DNA of 64,000 bases from Triglochin maritima (Eukaryota; Streptophyta; Magnoliopsida; Alismatales; Juncaginaceae): contig OY821771.1 in NCBI GenBank assembly GCA_963682175.1, positions 35,608,201-35,672,200 of the forward strand, written 5' to 3'. The notes beneath the pieces are model-generated. The model had not been told where the DNA came from. It searched no databases and worked only from the letters and a program-made list of their open reading frames with translations. Of the stretch, positions 1 through 13,700 are shown piece after piece. Position numbers and translations under genes: made by a program. The stretch's first letter is position 1; every line of letters begins with the position of its first letter.

Positions 1-160
1 TAGGTACGAAAAGGGAGATGCGCGGAGTAAGAAAAAAACCAAAAGGGCAAAAATTGATAGGGTACCGAACCAAAATGAAAAGTAGGTCGAAAACCGAACT
101 ACATCAAATTTGCATAAAACTTAAACCAAAAGCCAAAGCTTGCCTATTTAAAAGAGGGAA

Positions 161-1150
161 TCAGCCTAAATGCCAACTTGTTGAAGCCAAAAGTACATGT
201 CCCAAAACCGATTTGCTTCGAATTTTTGCAATAACCACACCTTTGTTATCAAAACAAAGGATCCACCTCTGGCTCTCCATATATTCCACAAAAGGGCTAA
301 AGGTTCGAGCTTCCCAGAATCTTGAAAGTGACACCGCGGGAGATCCATGATCCATCAACCAATTCTTCCAAAAAAAATGGAAGTACATCCCCACTCGAAG
401 TCGACCTTTCCAAATTTCACAGTGAGCTTATACATCAATGCCTTAGTAATGTCACACGATCTGAAAAGGTAGTCATTGTTCTCCTCCCATGCCTTGTAAA
501 GAGGACAGCGACCCACCAGGAACCACCCCCTGAATTTCATGGTAATCTTTGTGAGGGTCTTACCACGGGAAGTATGCCAGGATAGGAAATAGACTTTGGG
601 AGGTGCCATCTCGTCCCAAATAAACAATTACTTGTGCAACAAGGGTCCAAGGCCAAAAAGAAAGTGATGAGGCATAGCAGAGAAAAGAAAGTTCGAAATG
701 AAAGACCTCACAAGAGAATCTGAGTTAGCATTAGAAATATTCCAAGAATCAAGGGTATCCAATAGAGAGCAAGTTGGGTACACTCGCGACCTGAAAGCGA
801 GAGACAGAAAGAAAGGTTCCACGTTGGTAACGAATCATTCCACACCAAAAGGTCACCAACCCATGCCTCCTTGTCTTCCGCCATCCCATAAAAAAGGTAA
901 GGAGTCCATCAGGGCACACTCCCCAACTCATCTAGTCTTCACATGAGTGTTACCGTCATACAAATCAGACAGGTGCCAAATCACTTCCCAAAAAAGCATC
1001 CCTAAGTTTTAGGTTTGCACGTCCTTCCCCCAAATACAGAGCATCTAAATGGGAACATATTGGTCAAAAGTCAGTCTACCAACTCGGACAAGAGTTCCCT
1101 TTCAGCCAGCCATCTTCCTATCCAAACGCCAAGCATGAGGAGGCATTTTT
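161..1150 (-). pseudogene. LINE (non-LTR retrotransposon) 3' fragment, zf-RVT region
   Basis: Reading the minus strand from about 1150 down to 161 gives broken frames resembling the C-terminal part of plant L1-type reverse transcriptase polyproteins. Around 627-420 the frame carries APPKVYFLSWHTSRGKTLTK followed by a CP...DYLFRSC pattern, which fits the zinc-binding zf-RVT domain. The downstream stretch at 350-166 includes PLALLWNIWRARGG, typical of the segment after zf-RVT. Upstream, 950-630 resembles the linker between RT and zf-RVT. Stops and frameshifts interrupt it and no RT catalytic core is present, so it is a dead 5'-truncated copy. It lies in the intron after the last visible NUA exon, in the same orientation as the gene. 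Confidence 0.7.
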
Positions 1151-1414
1151 CTAACGTTTGAAGTTGAAGGAAAGTGGAAACCTCAAGTACAGGATGGGGA
1201 ACGTGTTAACCTTATGGTCCATCATGGCAGCGCACCCACAAGAATGTTTACATCAAAGGATCTTGATGACTCACCACTTTACATGTGAAGAACATATACA
1301 GCCAACAGAATGGAATACTGCTACCAACATATTGGCTAGCGAACAGAACATGCAGTCGCAAAAGGAAATGGTAAGGCTAAAACATGCACTGAAACTTTCA
1401 ACATTAACATTTAC

Positions 1415-4400
1415 CTGCAGGCGATAAACTCTTTCAGATAAACTATGAATTTCATCAGATGCTCTTTTTTCAGCATTTGTTAGCACTTCTTTTTCATTTT
1501 TCAGAACAGACACCTAAAAGAAGACACAAACACTGAAAGCAGTTAATCTTTGGATGTGATACACGATAGGAAACTTAATGTGTGCTACCTCCATGGATAA
1601 TTTCCGCGAAAGCTCTTCAGAAGCATGCAACAAATCATTGCTTTCCCTGAACCTTCTCTGGTAATCAACCAATAACTGGCTCAACTCTACATTCCTAGAT
1701 CTGATCCCATTAGCTTCCTCTCTCTGACATATTCCACCATTTCAGTATGATAGAAATATGGAAACAAGAAGTTCATCGGCTCAATAGTACCTGCTGCTCC
1801 AAGTCCTTCATAAAGCTATCAAGTTTTTCAGTAGCAAACTTTGCTTCCAATGACGTCCTATCACGTTCTAATCTAACCGCCAAAAGTTCATCCCTAAGCG
1901 AAATGAACGCAGACAACATGAGCTACATACATTAGGTTGCAGTTATGTGGAGTAGAAACAGTAAAATAAACTGGTCAAAGTGTATTTACATTGTCCATAT
2001 CCCTCACAGTGGGAGAAAATTCTAGAGATTCTATATTGGTCTCTTAGGGAATCAGAATTTTTTATGAGTGAAACATGGAAAACTATTCTTCTTGGGCCTA
2101 CATGCATAGTGAACTATTCAAGAACTGTGACATAGTGGTTCTCCCCCAACGAGGCATAAAATCAGGCATAACTACATAGCATCTCTGTTTTCTTACCTGT
2201 TACAATATATCCTCCATCCCATTATTTCATCATGCTATAACAGAATGGAACATATAACATCAAACAAGCATGGATACTCAGGTGATTTTGTCCCTAAGCA
2301 CAGCAACATCAAAGGACCAGGACATTTTTTTTGCGAATAATTCACCCAGGAACAGCTTAAGATTAAAACAAGTACAGACACAACCTTGACTTTGCCAACT
2401 CATCCTCCAAACATCTGACACGATGTGCAAGTTGTTCATTGGCCATCTTCACAACCCCCTGTGCACCAAATCAACACACAAAAATTAAAATGGCTCCAGC
2501 AGCTCCCTGCTCAAGAGAAAGTAACGGATTTTACAAGAGCACCTGAGAGTTTTCCATCAAGAGCAAAAGATCCTTCTTTCTATCGCCTGATAATAAAATT
2601 CATGAGAAAGACACAAAATAAGCCAAATAAATAAATTACCATATAACAAGCAAAACGGAGAACATTTATGAAAATAAATCAATTATCTGTGATTACGGTT
2701 GTAAATGGGGCGGGTTGAATCCACCTAACCCGTGCTGTTGGATCTGGGTTACAGTTAGATTTTTGAACTTGTTGAGAATTTTGAACACAACAAACCACAA
2801 ATCCACCAACCCACTTCCATAGTTAGTCGGGTTAGGGTGGAGCCTAACCTGAACCTGCCGGCTACAATATAACATTACAACTACAAAGCCTTTTATCCCA
2901 AACTAGTTGGGGTAGGCTAGAAATGAAACTCTAAGGAGTCACGATTCAGGCACGTGAATCGTCTTCTTCCACGTGTTTCTATCCAATGCAAATTCTCGAG
3001 GAACATTCCAATCTTTTAAATCTCTTTTGACCGTTTCCTCCCAAATCAATTGTGGTCTACTTCTTCCTCTTTTTATGTCTTCGATCCGATTCAATACCCC
3101 TCTTCTTATGTGTCTCAATAGGTCTTCTTTGTACATGTCCATACCATCTCAGTCTGTGTTGGATAATTTTCTCTTCCATTTGAGCAACTCTAGCTCTCTC
3201 ACATTATTTTATATTTTTATAACATTATTTTATATTTTTATGTATTTATAAAATATACAGATGTATGTTTTAATGTATAATTACTAAGCTTGCTAACCAA
3301 TTAAAATAATATTTTTAACACTAATAACCAACTAAGTAATTACTTATTATATATTACTTAGTTACCAACAACCCCCAAGCCTTTAATCTCAAACTAGTTG
3401 GGGTAAGCTATAAATTACTTAGTTACCATTTTTTTTAAACTAACCCAAATTCCAACTTTCCCAACCCCTTGCCGTCAGCCCGTCACCCACTCTCAAAACC
3501 CACCACCGCCTCCCAAGTCCCAACCCAACCACCACCACCACCACCAATGTCCCGACCCACCACTGCCCCCACACTCTAAAAAACTCCAAGCCTTCAATGC
3601 ACACTCATCCTCCCACAACCCACTTCCAATCCCGTGTTTCCTCTTGTTCTCCATTACTTGTCGACTAAACACGACAACCTAACCATTAGGTAGTCGATAA
3701 TCATGTTTTTTGTTATGGAATCATGTTGTCAAGTCTCCCTTTGTGATTATTTGCATAGGTCAACAACAACAACAACAACAAAGCCTTTTATCCCAAAATG
3801 ATTATTTGCATAGGTCAACAACAACAACAACAAAGCCTTTTATCCCAAAATGATTATTTGCATAGGTCAATTGGAAAAAAAATGAATGGAATCCAAGACC
3901 CACAAATCCAATACCCAACCCATGAAGGAGACGGGTCGTGGGTGGGGTTGCGGATGAATTTTTGGGAGGCAGGTTCAATGATCTACTTCAGAGCCTAACC
4001 ATTTACAAACCTATCTGTGACGGTGATAAGCAGATACTTATGAACAAAATGGAGTGGATTTTTATTAGAAACTTAACAAACTGGGTCGGCACTCAGACGT
4101 AAACAAAGGAAGCAATATAATGAATACAACTGATTTATATTTCATTGCAATTTACCTGAAATGTGTTCATCAGATTTAACACCTGAAGCAGGAAATTTGT
4201 CCTGGTCCTCGTACAATCTCTTGTACATGGCAACCTACATACAGCCAAAGATAAACACAATTGTAAGTCTGTAACAACTCAAATGGAATCTGTAACAGAG
4301 TATGATATCACCAAGCAAGCACAAACTACTTAACAACAATACTCAAAACGATGGAAGCAGCCCCATCACAAACACAATTACTTACAGAACTGTGAAGTGA

Positions 4401-7400
4401 TTCAATCATGCAAGCTTGTTCTTCACATCTTTTAAGCACATTCTCAACTTTAGCAGTAGCCTCATCTGTCTTCTTCTGGAGTTCCATTTGGAAATGCTCC
4501 TGACATCAAGAACAAAAATTTGAAAGTTGGAAGCAAATAATAAAACCAAAGTTGCTTTCAAATGAAAACAAAACATTCAAAGAAAAGTTGTCAGTTTACT
4601 TATCGTTAACTTTTGTGTGTCCATCCAGGTTTTTCCCTAAATCAATATGTTACTGAACCTACGTTCTCGCAACTGTACTTTGAGTTAGACTACAAATTCC
4701 CGATTGCATAATAGTTATTTTGGTTTTGTATTGATGTTCCAATGTAATTCCTCACTCAAGATTTAAAATATAGGTACTTGTCGTATTGCATTAGGCCAGC
4801 TTATATGAAAATATATTTGGATAGAGCAACATGTACAATAATGTAAACAGATTTTATGCGCAATATACGTGTCAAACAGTATAATAGGTCATTTGTGAAA
4901 ATACAAGACATTTGTATCAAGGAGATGAACAAGCATATGGCAGCACTAATAGGTATGTGTAGAACTGGGTATAGAAGTAGACTTTCGATGTGTTATAATT
5001 TATGCACGAGAGCAGCCATATTAGGAGACAATGACAAGCACATATCGCATAAGTATGATAGTATTATATCTTTTTTGTTAAAATATGGTAAAAAATTACA
5101 ATAAGCTAAAACCACATGACACTCTTAATATTTTGCTGAGCATAGGCAATGATTCCATCTGAACTTGAGCGTAGCTTTTAGAAATAAACTTTAAGATGGA
5201 AAGGCTTTTTCTTTAATAATGTCAGATTAGAAGGAGACGTGGATACAGCCAAGATGACATTATTATAACTTAGGCATGGTAGTCAATTCGATTAAATGTA
5301 GGATGAAGACGCATTTCTTTAAGAACATATCAGATACAGAAATATATATATATAGACATCCCTCTAAATGCTATTTCATGAATAGAGAATAAAAAAGACC
5401 ACAATCAAAACTAAACAAAATATTTCAAAATTGACAATTTCTTGCCTTCACTTCTTCAATCCGTTCTTGTTCCAAACTCGAAAACTTCTGTACAAGACTT
5501 CGAAGCTCTGTATTCTGACGAACCAACTCATTTATGTCCTTATAGCTCATCTGCTTACAAGTTCAGAAACCAATGCATTAGTCCATCTAACACACGCAAT
5601 CCATTAGTTCATCTAACACAACTCACAAGCATCCAAGGAACTAATTTGAAAAGAAAATGCATGTACAAAAATGCACAGTAAGAATACCTGGTTTAGAATA
5701 GAGCCCTCATCGTCCAAGGCACTGGTATTGTTATCTTCAGCAAAATTCCTATCAGCAACCCCATAGCGAATCTGGACCTCTCTGCACTCTTTGAGAAGAA
5801 ATGTAACCTGAACCCAGACGACGTTCAATAACTACACTTTACACTGTAATTTTCAATGTTTTTGAAAAGAAAATTTCGAAAAATCACAATTCGATAGATA
5901 AATAACAAGGTTAAGAACCTATGCTCCAAATTGTATACCCTCAAGTAATAGCAAGCTAGGGAGCAAATTAAATGAGTTTATTTGATATTTTCAGATCATA
6001 CTACCATTACAAATGTGAGATGACAAGCTGATTCTTACCTGTTTCTGAAGATCACTGATCTCCTTTTCAGCAACAGAATGATCACGATCACGTCTCTTCA
6101 TATCAGCCTAATATTTGACAAACGGGGGATGAAAGGAAAGTGAAGCTAAAGGACACAAACTCAGCACCATGGTCCACCAGGAAACCTGAAAGAGATACCT
6201 TCAACGTGCGGATTGCATTTTCATAACTATTGCATTCTAGTAGTGCTGTCTCCAATTTCTGGTTCAGCGACTCATACGCTTCAAGCATCCTCTCGTGTTC
6301 AGCTAGAACAGAATGGATATATAAAATGCATTGGAGTAACAAAACTTTTAAAGAAACAGACATTAAATTTAATGGAAAAAAAGAAAAAATAAGGAGAAGA
6401 TGAAACGAAATAAAAGAGGCAGCAAGAAGGTAGGGACAATATGCTAATAACAGTTGACCTAAAATACTCAATTGCTAACTATATCAGTAAATAGTAGAGT
6501 ACTTCTAGATACAATGAATACAGGGCTTAAAATTCACATAGTATATGCCTATTTTACCTCATCCCAACTCACTAAACTTTTTAATACGCTGTTTGAAATT
6601 TGAACAATAAAATAATTTTTAATGAGATAAAAAAAAACTTTTTAAAAAGGCATCTACAAACCTATCGTTCGTAATAAGTACTTTGAAACAAATTTTAACG
6701 TGTCACAGCAAGCATTTTTCAATAACAAGCTGCATACTGAAATCCAAAGTTTTAAACATGAAGGTTCTCAGTCCTATGAGATTCTAAAAGTTTCATAAGG
6801 CTGTTATTTTCTATAAAAAAGTGATATGGTGCCAGCCTTGCAATTGAACTCAACATAAGTGGTTAATGTTAACTAGAAATCTATACAAGAGCCTGATAGG
6901 AATATTGTCATGGTTTCTGCATGGCAATAGTTATACTGTACAATACAAGGCATGAGAATTATGCAGGAAAATAACTTAATAAACATTTGGCTAAAGTAAA
7001 TTATGAGATGATAAAGCAAAATCGTTATAGGTATTAGTTACAGATCAATATTGTATAAACCTCGAAAGAAAATTTATGCTTACCCCTTTCATCTAAAATC
7101 GCCTCAGCCTTCAGTTCTATTTCATGTAGCACCTTTTTAAAATTGAAAAATAACACACATTATACATCACACATAGCATCATTAAATACACTTTAGCATG
7201 AATACGCAGTGCCACTATTGACTTTAGTTTATATTAAGAGGAAAACCTCCATGGAAGTACTATACGATCAAAAATCCAGAGACAGCGTCACTTGCTATTG
7301 ACCTACGTGTACTCCATAGAGGAAGAAGCCTATGAATCCAGAGGAATGGTTTTACAGAAATATAAAGTTCTTAGGGGAGAAGATCTCAATGTTCAAGCCT

Positions 7401-7759
7401 ACAGACACATAGGCATGGGGCATCAATAAGTTAACAGAAATTATACATTCTCAAAGAAGGCTATGAGTGCGGAAATAATTGTGAAGCAAGGTATGGGCTG
7501 GATAATGCAACCAGTGCTGGAAATAACCTTCTAAAAGACATAAAGGTTGTAGATTGTGCAACTACACCCACTACATGTCATCTCAGAACACTGCCTCAGC
7601 CTTGAGCACTGCTGTTCAAATTCCTGGCAATAACCAAGCATCCCAGGTATGTGTAGCATAAATTGTTTATATACCTCTCGCTATTTATTCACGTGCCTGA
7701 ACCGTGACTTGCTTGAGTTTCATTTCTAGCCTACCCCAACTAGTTTGGAATTAAAGGCT

Positions 7760-7796
<37 letters not shown>

Positions 7797-10700
7797 CTAT
7801 CTAATGTTCCTGACAAATGAGCCAATCTACTCTAGCAGATAATGTTAACAAGATGAATCAAACAGATCCACCTAGGCATTTTTCACAAGTTAACAAAGAC
7901 TCAGCTAGTCAGCTTCAAAGTTCAAATCAGGCAAACCCCAGGAAACAAGAACAAAGAGGAAGGTTTATGAAACAATAAGATAGAAGGCAGAGTTACAACA
8001 CACCACAGGGAAGGTATAGAACGACATGCTTATATGTGAAAGGAAAATGTGGTATGACACTAACCCAAAATCTCATTCTGAAACTAAGTTGAACCATGAA
8101 CGAATACTCCAATCGTATAATCTACAAAATCTAATAAAAAAATTGAATAGACAGCTCAATCACTTAATAAAAACATTACCCGTTCTAGGATGGCTTCCGC
8201 ATGTTTTCTTCCCCACACCTCATGCCTCAAAGCATCTGCAGCTTCATGATATTTCTCATATATTTTTGCGAGCTACAAGCAGTTTGACCAAGGTTTTAAA
8301 GATACAAACAAAAGTGAAGGCACAATAATATAAGAAGAATTAACTTACACTCCACCCACTCCGAAGAAGTGAAGCAGCAAGAGCTGTCCCTGATATACCA
8401 GTCGGCATCTTTGGGACTATAACGTCACTGTTTTCGTTCTCAGATTCAATTACACCATAAAACCTAAGGGTAAAATAATCAGTAGTTAGATAAACCAAGA
8501 AACAAAACTTGGTCATGACACATGATACAAAAACAAATGAAAAGGTGGGGAACCATTAATAAAGATATTACAACCAAAAACACAATAACATTTGAAAAAA
8601 TAATACATTCCAAGACTTTTAGGTGCATCGTCAAATAAAATGGAAAATAAGATCATGTCTGACCTTGAACCAAGACCCAAACCTTAGTTCCCTTCCCCTT
8701 ATTTTTATCTGGGGATTGATAAAAAATAATAAATAGTATTCATAACCTAATGAGCATTCACATTCCCAGGGGAAAAAACTACACCTTTACGTCAGTAAAG
8801 GTGTCTTTAACCGGTATTTTTATTGGAAGGGGCAACAATTAACATGTATTCCGTAGCTTTTTGTCACAAATCAGCCATATGATAGACTTGAATGAGGTTG
8901 CTGATATACATTGAGAGCATATCACCATTTTTTAAATAACATAAGTTACACCAAGTGTATGATAGTTTTGGAGAAAACGTTAAGAAAACAGGAAAGCAAG
9001 CTTCTTGGGGAAAAAATCAGGTGATTGGTTTGCAGAAAAACTTCAAAAGGTCCATGACATTCAAACATTCTAATTAGAGGAGCTCCCTTTTACTCTAAAA
9101 CAAAAGGAGCCAAGTTATACTCTAATTACCACATAAAAGAGATGATTTTGATTCCACGTTGAATATATATTAAGTATCAATCATTAGAAAGTGAATTAGA
9201 GTTGTGAAAGCTAGGTCTAAGAATTGGGATATTGACTTCCCTCGAATTCCTACAAATCAAGCACACCCTGAGCATTTTTCTCCTTTTTGGGCGAATTATG
9301 CTTGGTTTGTCGGAGGCAGTCATCTCTCACTTCCAACTAAAGAAAAGATCAAAAGCAAAATACCACCACCTGGATAACGACCAAACCAACCCAGCAAGCA
9401 AACCCATAATCAGAAGATGACTCCAATTCAAGCTAACCCAAGTCCAAAAGAGCCACCCAACTTGTCTCACTACAACACCCTTCACAGTCATACTTACAAG
9501 GCAGAAAAATTTAGAGGGCTGTAACCAAAAATAAGTTCAACAATTGTTACATACGTGTCTCCAATATTTGTATCATCATGGACGCTAGATAGCTCTAGAA
9601 GGTTAGGCTCGTGAGATAGCTTTGTCTTCTGTAGTTCAATTTCACATCTCCGGAGCCTTTCTTTCAAGTCCCTGGAATCCTACAAAATAGTGTACAATAG
9701 TTAGAAAGGTTATATCGGGAAAAAAAACATCATGACAGCGCAAGCATAATCAGAATGCTATACAATTTGAAAGGGTACAGCCAGAAACAAACCTTCTCAA
9801 TAGTTTCTTTAGATGATATTTCCTTCTCAAGTTTATCTTTGTAGTCATTTTCAACTTGGCTTAAATGTGTCTGCTTTGGATAAAACTTATGAGAACAATA
9901 TGCAATTACTATGGTATGTAAACATAGAATATTGCCAACTGCTATACCTCTAGAGCCCTGATAACACCCTCAAGTTCCCCTGCCTTTTTTGACCATTCCA
10001 CTGAACTTTCTTTGTGTAGTTCAACCAGCTTCGTAAGCTTCAACATTTATTATAAAAACAAAGGAAATATGCTAAAAGTCATTTACTGTTAAAACATTAT
10101 AAAAATAAACAGTTTCACTACGTCCATTTCCAACTCTAACTAGAAGAGTCAATCCTGAAAACCCCGAACTACGTAAAAAGAAAACGCAAGCTACAAACAA
10201 GCTGACACAGAGAAATCTCAAAAGCAAAAGATACTGAAAAAACTTTGATAAGAAGAAAATGTAGCGAATCTATAAATAAGCAAGCGTGTGGGAAAAAATG
10301 ATGTAAATGCCTTCAACACAACATAATCTATTTATTGGCTAAAACAACAAAAAATAAACAAACAGCTCAAGATAACCTCCATATGATGAGTAATGGATGA
10401 TAAAATATCTTAAGTTAGGCTACTTCTTAAAAGTGAGGAGAATTCAAAGAGATCATTCAACTGATATTCCTTTAATTTCTTAGCCATGGTCATGATAAGC
10501 CGACAACCTTTTTTGTGATAAGTAAGCCAACAGCCTTCATTTTTTTGATAAGTTGGCAGCTTTCATCATGTTCACTTATTGGGCATTCTTAACAAGTCCA
10601 TCTTAAAAACTTTATCAGAAAAGAATAAATCCTATGAAAATAAACAAACACATCAAACTCTTACAGGTGCCCTGCTTCGATCAAAAAACCTTTCATCCCA

Positions 10701-13700
10701 TTTTATACATGTTAGTCATTGCTTAAGAATGCTATTGACCTATACTGCAAAGCAAGGTTAGTGAGGAATAATGTCATCTTCCAAATCAGTTGATAAAAGT
10801 GGACGGCGGTTGGGAGCATATACTACGGACTCTAAGAGGCTGGTTTAGAAGCGTTGGATGGAGTGATTTAGTGGACCTTGACGGCTTTCAAAGCCTGGAC
10901 AAGGAGAAGGGAAGCAGTTCATACATTACGAAAAGAACTCAACTGCTTACGTTTAAACGTTTTGGTTTTGATTTTAATGGCAATTGATCAGTACAGAGAA
11001 GAAAATTAATGGACTATCTATAGCTCATTGCAGCAGTCTTATTATTTGGCTTTCTTTTCCAAAACAATTCTGTTTTCTCCCTTCTTGCTGCAAGCTGTCT
11101 TTTGGTTTTAATTATACATAACTCTAAGTTATGGGCTATTGTCGGGAAAAATAATGGTAAAGAAGAAGGCGTTACACTGAATAGGAAAGAAAATAGAAAA
11201 GATCTACGGGTGGAAATGCTGGCGAATAAAAGGTCGGAAAATAGGGCTAGAGCTCAAAACCTATAGATGAATTGATTGGCTTGCAGACACCAATCCAAGA
11301 AAAAAACTTGCAGGATGTTCTACATTTGACTATTCCTCAGATCTAACATCACATGAGTTTCCCTACAACTTTTTGTTCTGATAGGTGATGAGTTTCCCTA
11401 CATCACTGAACCCAGGTGTCATGACTTTATCAAAATTTCAAATACTAAAAAACTTCTCTCACTTCCAACATAAAACCAACCTAACTTCCAACTTGACATA
11501 ACACTCATTAGGTCCCCAAATGCCAGCCTATTTTCAACATAAAATTCAAGTAGCCAAGGATTTTCCCCAAAAAAGCCACACCTACAATTGATTTTTGGAG
11601 GCATAGGCCAGGTAACATTTCCAACATTTTAAGTAGACAGCAAATTTAGAAACTAATGTCATTTTAGCACAAAAAGTACAAAATACTGTTTTTTGCAAAT
11701 CATGCTTGGAAAGTACAAAACATTGTGCTTCAAGTTTTCCTTACAACACCATACAGTGTATAAATTGATGATATGTAAGTGGTGCTTTATTTGATCCAGT
11801 CCAACTTCAAATAAGCAAAGTTATAAGATTTTAGGACAGGGTATTCAAGGAGGGATCTGCACTTTTAGGTTAGCCCTTTGCAGATGGGCTACTATCTATC
11901 TACCTCTCTAGATACAATATCCTGAGTACCTATCACTAGCATGGTGATTAAGAGATTAACAGATTACATTAATTGCGACATGACACAAGTATTTAGCCAG
12001 TGGGCAAGTTTCTTTCAAGGGTCTGTCCAACCTAAACTGCAGAGTCATCTCTGGTCTGAAAGGTAGAATATTGTTTGGGATTAGAACTTGATGTGGCAGA
12101 TCACCAAAAGACAAGCAAAACGCAAAAGAACACCGAAAGTACATGCTACAATCACAGATTCACAGATAAGAAATAAACCATGCAATTATCATATGACAAT
12201 CTACAAAAAGGTAAATGGCGTAGAGCAGAAGTCAAGGAATAGAGAAACCCCAAAACACCAAAATAGACAATTTTTCTTAAGGTCAGAAACTAAATAATTA
12301 AAAACAGTAAACAAAACTTACAGTAGATAACTCAGCCTTCAAGTGATGCTCGTTAGTCGTTGCTGAATTCGTGCATGAAATCAACTCCTTCACCAACCAC
12401 CAAAGATATTTACCAAAAGGTTATAAGAAAATCAGTGGCTTAAACAGGTAAAGATATGAAAAAAGGTAGAATAAAATAAACAAATAATACCTCCTCCAAT
12501 GATGTTAATTTGATTGAGTATTCTTTCACCCTTTCTTCAGACTGCTTTAGTAATCTAGAAGACTCGTTGAATTTTATTTCAATCTGAAAATTTTAATTAG
12601 CAAATTGGATGAGATTCTTCAACCAGTGTCTTTGTAACAAAATTGTGTCAAAAACCAATAATGACAACTGAATAACATACATCAGAAAGTTTCTTTGACA
12701 TGTCTTCTTCAAAATCAATGTGTGACTTTCGAATTTCTGCAAGATTGTTAATTCTATTTGTCAACTCCTCGTCCAACCATTTGTTGTGTTTCTCTATAAG
12801 TTCTTTCTCCTGGAAAAATAGAAATGAAACACATGAAATGGATTAAACATAATCAATCAAAATAGAAAGAAAGCAAAGCATGATCATAAATGATCGAAGC
12901 ATAATTATATACTATAAATAGTAGAAAACACATTAACATTTAAAGATTAAGACTGCATGTGTATATGGAAATCAGAAAATAAGCAAATTCCAGTTGAACC
13001 TTGCTCAACTATTGGCACCAACTACCCATGACTAACAGAACCAAACTATTGCTCTATCTATAGTCCATAGGTTGTGTATGGCGCAGAAATACAACCAAGC
13101 TGGACAAGCAATATTGGTGTAAGAAAAATGCAAATTAGGCCATGGTATCACATATGATTGCATGGATCGCACATTTGAAATGGAAACTGAGTGCTCGACC
13201 AAACGCCCAACAACAAATCAAACAAGATCAATATTAACATATAAACTTAAGGGCCCTTAACTTTCAAACAGAAGACGGTAGCAAGGCAAGGATTTTCTTT
13301 TTTATCGTTATTTTTTAACAATTGCATTCCAAAAGTCCAAAACATACCATTTTTTTCTTTTTTGATCAGTCAACAAAAAGACGGCCACACACACAGCAGG
13401 ATCAGCAAGAAAAATAAAAAAGACGGCAAGGCCAGCAAAACCAACTACAAAAAAACCGAGGAGATAAAACATCAGAAATTATCAACCCATAAATCCACAC
13501 CCTTACGGAAAAAGCAGACCACCTCCGCTCTACGATAACTCATACCAAAGAATTAATAAACATAAAATATTTTGCAAAACATCAATATTGTAGTTTGTTT
13601 CAGTTTCAACATATGCACAGAGGTACCTTCATCAAACCATATGGGAACTTCTATTATTTAATGAAAAATAACTATCATTTTAATATAGATCCCCAACTAG

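Larger units (their letters stand above)
2692..4011. mobile_element. hAT-like non-autonomous element in NUA intron 18, 8-bp TSD TATCTGTG
   Basis: TATCTGTG occurs at 2684-2691 and again at 4012-4019. Inside, the left end reads GGTTGTAAATGGGG and the right end CCATTTACAAACC, giving imperfect inverted termini with the shared core TTGTAAATGG. Subterminal DNA is rich in GGGT/ACCC words, as in many plant hAT MITEs. The interior carries RTE fragments, an ACC-rich stretch and AT-rich filler, but no transposase. The left terminus has about five extra bases before the TIR core, so its exact edge is uncertain. Confidence 0.55.

Noticed and set aside
10790..10987. Plus-strand frame of 65 residues in NUA intron 6
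   Set aside because: Intronic, antisense to NUA, and no domain recognised.
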